Source: Rhodanobacteraceae bacterium
Lineage (GTDB): Bacteria; Pseudomonadota; Gammaproteobacteria; Xanthomonadales; Rhodanobacteraceae
Assembly: GCA_025924775.1 (NCBI GenBank)
Contig: JAICHS010000062.1
Location: forward strand, 1-11,004
Direction of reading: 5' to 3'
DNA length: 11,004 bases
In this document: piece by piece, positions 5,658-11,004 of the stretch
How positions within the stretch are numbered: the first letter of the stretch is position 1
How the letters are laid out: each line of letters starts with the position of its first letter
Made by a program: the position numbers and the translations under genes
The notes under the pieces: model-generated
Seen by the model: the letters and a program-made list of their open reading frames with translations, nothing else
The model's database searches: none
Told to the model about the DNA's origin: nothing

Positions 5658-8504
5658 TCAGAACTTCAGTGTCGCCCTCGCCCAGTAGTACCGCCCCATC
5701 ATGTCGTAGGTGGCGGAATCCGTGTTGCCTTGTCCGTTCTGGTAGATCAACGGCGGGCGTTTGCCGAAGACGTTGTCGGCACCCACGTCGAAGCGCGTAT
5801 GGATGGTCGGCACCACGACGCCAAGCTGAACGTCGCTGTACACCACCGAAGCCACCGCCAGGTTGGCGTGAGTGAACGCATCCGCGCTCAGCGCCGTCAC
5901 CGGGCTGATGTAGCGCGTGCGCCACTGGGCGTCCCAGTTGCCGCGATTCCAGCCCACCGTAGCCGTCCCGCGCCAGCGCGAGACGTTGCCGAACTGCGCA
6001 TTCCACGTGCCAGCCAGCTTGTCGACCGTGGAACCCTGCGTTCCCGGCGTCGCGTTGTTGTTGAAGGTGGAAATGTAGCTGGTGGCCAGCCCGAGCCTGA
6101 AGTCACCCGGGTTGAAGCTGCCGAAATCGAAATGCGGAAGCTTGTAATTGGCCGTGAAATCGACGCCGCTGGTGCTAAGTGTGCCCAGGTTGTACACCGG
6201 CCCGTCAACGTAGTTGATCTGCCCGGGAACCTGCGTGGTGCTGTCGTAGCGATGGATGAACGGACACAGCGGGCTGGCATTGTTGTTGAAGCACGAGTAG
6301 ACCACGGTGGTCGGAGAGATCGGTACCAGCGTGTCGTACAGATAGATGTGCCAGAAGTCGAGGCTGGTATTCAACCCCGGCGCCCAGCTCGGGTTGTAGA
6401 CCAGGCCGAAGTCAACCGATTTGCCGTGCTCGGGTTTGAGCCCGCCACCCAAAACGGTGCTGCCCGAATAATACGAGTTGACCTGCTGGCCGTTCGCCAC
6501 GTAACCGGGTGGTGCGTACTGGCAGGCATTGGGGTGCTGTGCCAGTTGCGCCGCGTCCAAGCCGTTGCAGGGATCGTTGAAGTTGGGTTGGGATATCGAG
6601 CGCCCGTCGTAGAGCTGGTCGAGGTTCGGCGCGCGGAATACCTGCGAGACCGTGCCGCGGACCAGCAAATCCTGGATGGGCCGCCATTCAATGGCGATCT
6701 TGCCGTTGGTGGTGGACCCCGCACTGTCGTAGTCGGAGTAACGCACGCCCAGATCGAGGTTCAGCGAATAGGCGCCGGGCACGTCTTTCAACAGCGGGAT
6801 CAGGGTCTCGGCAAACGCTTCCTTGACGTTGTCCTTACCGGAGCCTGGTGAACCGCACGCTTCCCCGGAGATTTGGCACGTACCCGTGGCTGGTTCAAGC
6901 AGGGCGAGCGGGTTGATCGTGTAGTTCAGGCTTTGCTTGCGATACAAGACGCCTGCCGCCAGCTGCACGTCCCCGGCCGGCAACGCGAACAGGTTGCCGT
7001 TCGCGCCCGCCGAGATTTGCCGCATGGTCTCGTTCTTCCGGTAGACGGCATCCAGCGCGCCCGCCGCCAGCGCCGGACCGTTGTTGGCCTGATCGAAGAT
7101 GTTCGCGCCGTTGTCGATGGCCGCCTGCAGTGCCGGGATGTACAGCTCGTTCTCGTCGATCTGCGTGCGTGCCGTATGGCCGTAGTCAAGCGTGACGTTC
7201 CAGTTCCAACTGCTCTGCCCGATGCCGCCACGCAAGCCGGCGATCACCTGGCCCGTACTGGTGGAGTAGGGGTGAATGCGCGTACCCACGCCCGTGAGGC
7301 GAGTTTGGAAACCGTAGCCGTTGTTCGGGTCGCTGGGCAACACGCCCGGCAGGTTGAACGTCACGCCGAACGGATTGAACGACGCACTGGCCGGAATGAT
7401 CAGGCCATCGCCCGTGCCGACCGGAATCGATGCGTCCTGGCCAGCAGATGAGGTGTGGTTGTAGAACGCATCGACGAAAGCCGTGAGGTTGTCGGTCAGG
7501 TTGTAACTGCCGAGCACGAATCCGTTGGTGCGTTGCTGTGACACCTGGATGTAGTTGAAGGCCGCGTAATTGAATCGGTCATTGCCGGTGAAGCAGCGGT
7601 AGTCGCCCGCCGCGGTTCCGTTGCCGCTGTTCAGCGTGACCTTTATGTTTCCCGTCGAATCGGCCGGACACCCGTAAGCCGGGAAGGTTGCTGCCGGCAG
7701 CTGGACCCTGCCGGTGGGGATTGATTGAGAGCCCGAAACGGAAACCTGGCCATCGGACAGGTACAACTGGTGCGCCGCAAAATCGCGCCGCGAATTGGGC
7801 ACCGCGTCGTACTTGTTGTAATCGACACCCGCGGCGATGTTGTAGCGATCGCCCGTGTGACCCATCGTGAGGCTGAGGCCGTGCCGCTGGCCGTCGCCGT
7901 GGCTCGAGATGCCATTGTTCACGCTGATCTCGGCGCCGTTGAAGTCGTGCCGAAGCAGGATGTTGACGACGCCACCCACGGCATCGGAACCATACGTCGT
8001 CGAGGCGCCTTCGGCCAGCACGTCGATCCGTTGCACCATGCTCTGCGGGATCAGGTTCATGTCCGCGTTGAGCATGCGCTGGCCGTCGACCAGCACCAGC
8101 GTGCGACCGGTGCCCAAACCGCGCAACGACACACGCGAAGCGCCATCACCGCCTTCGGTCAGCGGTGAAGCGACGCCGCCGCCGTTGGAGTTGTTCTGCG
8201 GATTGGTGGCATCGCCCGCGATGCTGGGCAACTGCTGCAGCACGTCACCCAGCGTCGGCTTGCCGGAGTTGGTGATGTTCTGGCGGTCGATGATGGTGAC
8301 GGGACTCGCGGTCTCGGTATCCACGCGCCGGATCAACGAGCCGGTTACCACGACTGTCTGCAACGTCTTGGGCTGACCGTTCGTCTTGCTCTGATCCTGC
8401 TGCGCTGGCGGCTGTTGCGCCTGCGCCAGACCTGCGACCGCAACCAAACCTGCCGTCAGTCCGATTCGTACGGCCAACGACAGGCGCTTCATTTTGTGGT
8501 TCAT
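5658..8504 (-). CDS. TonB-dependent outer-membrane receptor
   Basis: This is a ligand-gated outer-membrane transporter driven by TonB-ExbB-ExbD; the substrate is unknown. The 948-residue protein has a signal peptide (1-29, cleavage near AQA-QQ), a possible TonB box TVVVTGS (50-56) and a plug domain (about 50-185). Plug signatures include DVLQQLPS, SLRGLGTGRTLVLVDGQR and VLAEGASTTYGSDAVGGVVN. The barrel carries FRAPNLDQLYDG (623-634) and GLKPEHGKSVDFG (688-700) and ends in aromatic-terminated RATLKF, the usual outer-membrane insertion signal. Its eight cysteines fall in four close pairs (279/304, 543/550, 646/661, 738/747), probably extracellular-loop disulfides. Of the candidate starts at 8597, 8513, 8504 and 8492, I choose the ATG at 8504 because GGGG lies nine bases upstream and a clean signal peptide follows. 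Base composition is visibly less GC-rich than the flanking genes, in part from Asn/Tyr content. There is no TonB, ExbB or substrate-processing enzyme nearby. Confidence 0.94.
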   Translation of the reverse strand: MNHKMKRLSLAVRIGLTAGLVAVAGLAQAQQPPAQQDQSKTNGQPKTLQTVVVTGSLIRRVDTETASPVTIIDRQNITNSGKPTLGDVLQQLPSIAGDATNPQNNSNGGGVASPLTEGGDGASRVSLRGLGTGRTLVLVDGQRMLNADMNLIPQSMVQRIDVLAEGASTTYGSDAVGGVVNILLRHDFNGAEISVNNGISSHGDGQRHGLSLTMGHTGDRYNIAAGVDYNKYDAVPNSRRDFAAHQLYLSDGQVSVSGSQSIPTGRVQLPAATFPAYGCPADSTGNIKVTLNSGNGTAAGDYRCFTGNDRFNYAAFNYIQVSQQRTNGFVLGSYNLTDNLTAFVDAFYNHTSSAGQDASIPVGTGDGLIIPASASFNPFGVTFNLPGVLPSDPNNGYGFQTRLTGVGTRIHPYSTSTGQVIAGLRGGIGQSSWNWNVTLDYGHTARTQIDENELYIPALQAAIDNGANIFDQANNGPALAAGALDAVYRKNETMRQISAGANGNLFALPAGDVQLAAGVLYRKQSLNYTINPLALLEPATGTCQISGEACGSPGSGKDNVKEAFAETLIPLLKDVPGAYSLNLDLGVRYSDYDSAGSTTNGKIAIEWRPIQDLLVRGTVSQVFRAPNLDQLYDGRSISQPNFNDPCNGLDAAQLAQHPNACQYAPPGYVANGQQVNSYYSGSTVLGGGLKPEHGKSVDFGLVYNPSWAPGLNTSLDFWHIYLYDTLVPISPTTVVYSCFNNNASPLCPFIHRYDSTTQVPGQINYVDGPVYNLGTLSTSGVDFTANYKLPHFDFGSFNPGDFRLGLATSYISTFNNNATPGTQGSTVDKLAGTWNAQFGNVSRWRGTATVGWNRGNWDAQWRTRYISPVTALSADAFTHANLAVASVVYSDVQLGVVVPTIHTRFDVGADNVFGKRPPLIYQNGQGNTDSATYDMMGRYYWARATLKF

Positions 8505-8621
8505 TGGTGGCATCCCCAAACGGGTGTGGAACAACGAAAGCGCGCACATGGACGGTTTCTCCAGTCCGTCGATGCAACGCGCTCTAGGTGGCGCCAAGCG
8601 CCAACGGCCTCTCCGTTAACC
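8505..8621 (-). promoter_or_regulatory. Structured leader of the TonB-dependent receptor gene
   Basis: Between the candidate promoter and the start codon lie about 117 bases with three inverted repeats: AACGG/CCGTT (8603-8607 with 8613-8617), TGGCGC/GCGCCA with a 3-base loop (8589-8594 with 8598-8603), and GACGG/CCGTC (8551-8555 with 8566-8570). The first two share a base, so they cannot both form fully. The ribosome-binding GGGG lies at the downstream end. It matches no riboswitch class I recognise. Confidence 0.35.
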
Positions 8622-8629
8622 GCAGTTTT

Positions 8630-8658
8630 ACATTACTCGCACACGGAATTAAGTGCAA
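8630..8658 (-). promoter_or_regulatory. Candidate promoter of the TonB-dependent receptor gene
   Basis: On the minus strand TTGCAC (8658-8653) and TAATGT (8635-8630) are separated by exactly 17 bases, inside a conspicuously AT-rich patch. Each box matches the sigma-70 consensus at only three of six positions, so it would be weak or activator-dependent. A perfect TTGACA at 8670-8665 has no well-placed -10 partner. The transcription start would be near 8622. Confidence 0.35.
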
Positions 8659-8832
8659 TGCAAGTGTCAATCGACACGCTGGGCGACCGCCGGGCTTGCC
8701 GTAGCGCCCCCAGACGCGCCCGCAGTGCCCGGGCCGCCCCGCCGCCTTGCCGTCCACGGGCGCCACGCTTGCGATCGCCGCCAGCGCCGCCGGCCACCCC
8801 ACCTTTCGGGCATCCCTTCAAACGAGGCCGCC
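8659..8832. other. Intergenic stretch upstream of the hslV remnant
   Basis: No gene is seen. This GC-rich stretch probably is the old upstream region of hslV. It retains a GAGG ribosome-binding site at 8824-8827, five bases before the ATG at 8833. No convincing promoter for the plus strand is visible. The change from AT-rich (about 8618-8670) to GC-rich sequence may mark the edge of the receptor-sulfotransferase segment. Confidence 0.4.
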
Positions 8833-8954
8833 ATGGAATCCCTCCACGCCACCACCATCCTGTTCGTGCACAAGGGCGACGAGGTCGTCATGGCCGCGAC
8901 GGCCACGTCACGCCGGGCAACACCGTGGTCAGGGCCACGCAGAAGATCGTCCGC
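8833..8954 (+). pseudogene. hslV: hslV remnant (HslVU protease peptidase subunit, N-terminal fragment, frameshifted)
   Basis: Only the first 41 or so codons of hslV survive. The ATG at 8833 follows a GAGG ribosome-binding site and encodes MESLHATTILFV and KGDEVVMA, matching the HslV propeptide and the catalytic N-terminal Thr (HA-TTI). After GTCATGGCC the frame breaks; shifting by one base restores DGHVTPGNTVVRATQKIVR, matching the HslV motif GDGQxTLGNTV. The break fits loss of one G near 8896 (GCCGGCGAC reduced to GCCGCGAC). Homology ends at 8954, about 11 bases before the stop codon of the convergent barrel gene. The remaining three quarters of hslV and all of hslU are absent from the window. 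The active-site Lys33 of E. coli HslV aligns with Ile here, another sign of decay. In Xanthomonadales hslV-hslU normally follow xerC, which supports the identification. Translation from the ATG would give a meaningless 71-residue product ending at 9048. Confidence 0.85.
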
Positions 8955-8965
8955 CCGGCGCCCGT

Positions 8966-9871
8966 TTACCAGGCGCGGTTCAGCGATACCTCGAGGTAGC
9001 GATACAGGTAATTCGCGCCGCCGCCGGCGCCGGTCGCGGTGTCCGTAAGCGTGGCATGCGCCTCGAGATACCATGCGCCACGCCGCGGACTGGTCAAGCC
9101 GAACTCAAGCAGACGTGCGTCATGCCAGCTACGGCTGTCGTCACGCTGGCGACCGAGCCCGACCGCGGCACTGTATTGCCAGCCGCCGCGCCAGCGCCGC
9201 AGCGCGAGCACGCCAAGCGCTTCGCCGTACCAGCGCGGCGAATAGTAGTCGTATTGACGCGGATCGCTGTCGCGAAACCAGCGCGTGCGCAGCTGCGCGC
9301 TGAGACCCCAGTCCTCGGACAGCACGTGGATGTAGCGCGCACGCAGGTGCAGGCGGTCGTTGCCACCGTCGAAGTCCTGCACGCCGGCAAGGCCAACCAG
9401 CGTATCCCGCGTGCCGAGCGGCTGGTCGGCGGTCGCGCCGGCGTAGGTGTAATAAAAATGCCGCGCGAGGCCGATCGGGGTCTCCACGATCTCGCGCTGG
9501 ACGAAGATCTCGCGATGCCTGCCGTTCGCGTCGCTGTACAGATTGGCGCTACCGAGCAAGGTATGGCTGTCGCTGCCGACCGCCGCACGCCATTTCCACG
9601 CCTCGCCGCCAGCAAACAGACCGTATACGCGCTTGCTGTGCTGGATGCTGCGGCCCCCGTGCGGGGAAAAATCCGCGCGCTCGAGCTTGATGCCGGCGTA
9701 ATGGTCGAGGTCGGTGTATTCGGGCAGCCACGACACGCCAAAGGTCGCCACGCTTGCGGCGTCGCTGTCGTTCCAGCCGGCCACATCCACGCGCACGGCC
9801 TGGCCCGCATGCGCGGCGCCGGCGGCCAACGCCAACAGCACCGGCAAAATGAGCCGCGTCAGCCGCTTCAC
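8966..9871 (-). CDS. Outer-membrane beta-barrel protein paired with a glycosyltransferase
   Basis: This 301-residue protein has a signal peptide (MKRLTRLILPVLLALAAGAA, cleavage after AHA at residue 22) and then alternating polar/aromatic strands throughout, ending in YRYLEVSLNRAW, a C-terminal aromatic as in barrel proteins. Strand-like segments include RVYGLFAG, WKWRAAVGS, HFYYTYAG, LHLRARYIHVL and WQYSAAVGLGRQR. The size suggests about 12-14 strands. The pattern recalls the barrel domain of PgaA-type exporters or the YaiO family, so a role in exporting the polymer made by the neighbouring glycosyltransferase is plausible; no TPR domain is present. The GTG start at 9871 overlaps the upstream TGA (GTGA), meaning translational coupling. 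The frame is open upstream to 10609, but only through the glycosyltransferase gene. The exact family is uncertain. Confidence 0.75.
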   Translation of the reverse strand: MKRLTRLILPVLLALAAGAAHAGQAVRVDVAGWNDSDAASVATFGVSWLPEYTDLDHYAGIKLERADFSPHGGRSIQHSKRVYGLFAGGEAWKWRAAVGSDSHTLLGSANLYSDANGRHREIFVQREIVETPIGLARHFYYTYAGATADQPLGTRDTLVGLAGVQDFDGGNDRLHLRARYIHVLSEDWGLSAQLRTRWFRDSDPRQYDYYSPRWYGEALGVLALRRWRGGWQYSAAVGLGRQRDDSRSWHDARLLEFGLTSPRRGAWYLEAHATLTDTATGAGGGANYLYRYLEVSLNRAW

Positions 9872-11004
9872 TTGGTGCCCCAATGCTTGCGCGCGCCGAG
9901 CAATTCGGAAACGTAGCCCCACACGCATACCGGCTGCAGCACCATCGTGTAGCCCAGCACGAACAGCAGGAAGCCCAAAATGTTGCGGCGGATCCGCAAG
10001 TCGCAGCGCATGAAAACCTGCCGCTGCTTGTACAGGATCGCCAGGTTCCAGATCAGGGCAAGCGGCAACACCGCCAGCGTCATCACGCCGGCGATGCCGT
10101 ACCAGCCGAACAGCGCCAGCACGATGCCCGGGACGAAAGCGAAGGTGAACACCAGGTCCATTGGCAGGAACAACAGGTTCCACCAGATGAACAGCGTGGA
10201 CATCCGCGGCCGCAGCAACAGCCGGCCGTGGTTCGCGAATGCCTCGACCAGCCCGCGCGACCAGCGTTTGCGCTGATACGCGAAGGCCCGCATCGTTTCG
10301 GGCACGTTCGTGAACACCATCGCGTCCTCGGCATAGCCGATACGCCAGCCGCGATCCAGGATTGCCCAGGTCACCACGATGTCTTCGCCGACGCAATGCG
10401 GCCAGCCGCCAATCTCGCGCAGCACCGTGCGTGAATACAGCGAGAACGCGCCCTGCGCTACAAGGATGCCGTGGTACATGCTCTGCATGCGCTTGACCGC
10501 GGCGATGCCGAGGAAGTAATCCCATTCCTGCACGCGCGTGATCCAGTTGCGGCGCGAATTGCGCACCATCACCGCGCCAGCCACCGCGCGCGTTTGGGCG
10601 GGATCGCACAGGTAGCGGGCGACCAGGCGCTGCACCGCATCACATCGGAACCAGCAATCGGCGTCGGCGGAGATCACCAATTCGTGCTCGCACATCGCCA
10701 AGCCGTCGTTGAGCACATGCGACTTGCCACGGTTGCGGGGAAACGCGACGACCTCGAAACGGATCGGCGAATCGGTGAAACCGGCGATGGCGGCACGCGC
10801 GATGTCGGCGCTGCCGTCGCGCGAACCGTCATCCAGAACGATCACGCGCAACTCGCCGGCGTACTGCTGCCGAACGATGCTGGTCAGCGTGTCGACGATG
10901 TTGCCGGCCTCGTTGTAGCAAGCGATCAGGATGGTCGCGCCCGGCCAGTGTGTGATCGGCCCGGCGATGGGGCGGCGGTCGAGCACCGTGGTCGCGCCGA
11001 GAAA
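9868..11004 (-). CDS. Processive family 2 glycosyltransferase, PgaC/YaiP-like (5' end outside window)
   Basis: This is an inner-membrane glycosyltransferase predicted to polymerise a nucleotide-sugar into a beta-linked polysaccharide. Numbering from the in-frame GTG at 10986, the GT-A domain shows ILIACYNEAGN (19-29), LDDGS (51-55), the metal-binding DAD (108-110), the GED acceptor motif (200-202) and QRKRWSRG (238-245), the QxxRW motif of processive synthases. Hydrophobic segments follow at about 265-295, 299-320 and 335-360. These features fit PgaC, cellulose and hyaluronan synthase-like enzymes. The frame continues open through the six codons to the window edge (FLGATT). Families of this type have N-terminal membrane helices before this point, so the true start is almost certainly beyond 11004. 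It is translationally coupled to the barrel gene. No PgaB-type deacetylase or PgaD is in view; the product sugar is unknown. Confidence 0.88.
   Translation of the reverse strand, partial: FLGATTVLDRRPIAGPITHWPGATILIACYNEAGNIVDTLTSIVRQQYAGELRVIVLDDGSRDGSADIARAAIAGFTDSPIRFEVVAFPRNRGKSHVLNDGLAMCEHELVISADADCWFRCDAVQRLVARYLCDPAQTRAVAGAVMVRNSRRNWITRVQEWDYFLGIAAVKRMQSMYHGILVAQGAFSLYSRTVLREIGGWPHCVGEDIVVTWAILDRGWRIGYAEDAMVFTNVPETMRAFAYQRKRWSRGLVEAFANHGRLLLRPRMSTLFIWWNLLFLPMDLVFTFAFVPGIVLALFGWYGIAGVMTLAVLPLALIWNLAILYKQRQVFMRCDLRIRRNILGFLLFVLGYTMVLQPVCVWGYVSELLGARKHWGTK

Noticed and set aside
5268..6851. 527-codon plus-strand open frame opposite the receptor and sulfotransferase genes
   Set aside because: It runs antisense across two well-supported genes and their terminator, and its translation shows only Arg/Val/Ala-rich shadow sequence without motifs. 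The plus-strand frame at 4118-5191 is rejected for the same reason.
8665..8670. Perfect TTGACA as the -35 of the receptor promoter
   Set aside because: No acceptable -10 lies 15-19 bases downstream on the minus strand; the TTGCAC/TAATGT pair has better spacing.
8658..8999. Plus-strand frame from ATG 8658 that reads in frame with the second half of the hslV remnant
   Set aside because: It could look like an alternative start rescuing hslV, but the 5' part is Arg/Pro-rich non-coding sequence, it lacks the catalytic Thr segment, and homology still ends at 8954.
122..9757. Repeated 11-mer GCCACGCTTGC at about 122, 8762 and 9747
   Set aside because: In an 11-kb window, repeated 11-mers are expected by chance, more so in GC-rich DNA. 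One copy is inside a coding gene and the flanks do not match.
1..11004. CRISPR arrays, tRNA or rRNA genes, insertion sequences, prophage genes
   Set aside because: No regularly spaced repeats, no cloverleaf-like or rRNA sequence and no transposase or phage protein was recognised. XerC is the only recombinase and is the housekeeping type.

Overview
The window looks like chromosomal DNA of a high-GC gammaproteobacterium. The best fit is Xanthomonadales, probably Rhodanobacteraceae or Xanthomonadaceae. This rests on the gene order lptM-dapF-DUF484-xerC, on an hslV start where xerC-hslV-hslU is expected in that group, and on a long TonB-dependent receptor next to a TPR-sulfotransferase. No search could be run, so the taxonomy is inference.

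Left third (1-3605, + strand): a RimI-like GNAT acetyltransferase, a 261-base gap with a likely promoter, then a compact housekeeping run. This run is the small lipoprotein LptM, diaminopimelate epimerase DapF, a DUF484 protein and the tyrosine recombinase XerC. dapF starts 14 bases after lptM, and xerC starts 1 base after the DUF484 stop, so the run is probably largely co-transcribed.

Middle (3606-8832, - strand): a degenerate REP-like element and GC-rich palindromes lie in the convergent gap after xerC. Then come a TPR-sulfotransferase and, upstream of it on the same strand, a 948-residue TonB-dependent receptor. A strong intrinsic terminator separates the two. The receptor has a candidate promoter and a leader with three possible hairpins.

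Right end (8833-11004): on the + strand lies the most notable item, a remnant of hslV, the peptidase subunit of the HslVU protease. It keeps a ribosome-binding site and about 41 codons with a one-base deletion, then stops matching just before a convergent operon. That operon (- strand) has a processive family 2 glycosyltransferase, running off the window, overlapping an outer-membrane beta-barrel gene by GTGA. It looks like a small polysaccharide synthesis and export unit related to Pga or YaiP/YaiO systems.

Together the window reads as a conserved lptM-dapF-DUF484-xerC-hslV(-hslU) locus interrupted after xerC. Two cell-surface modules on the opposite strand have been placed there, and hslV was destroyed in the process or afterwards.
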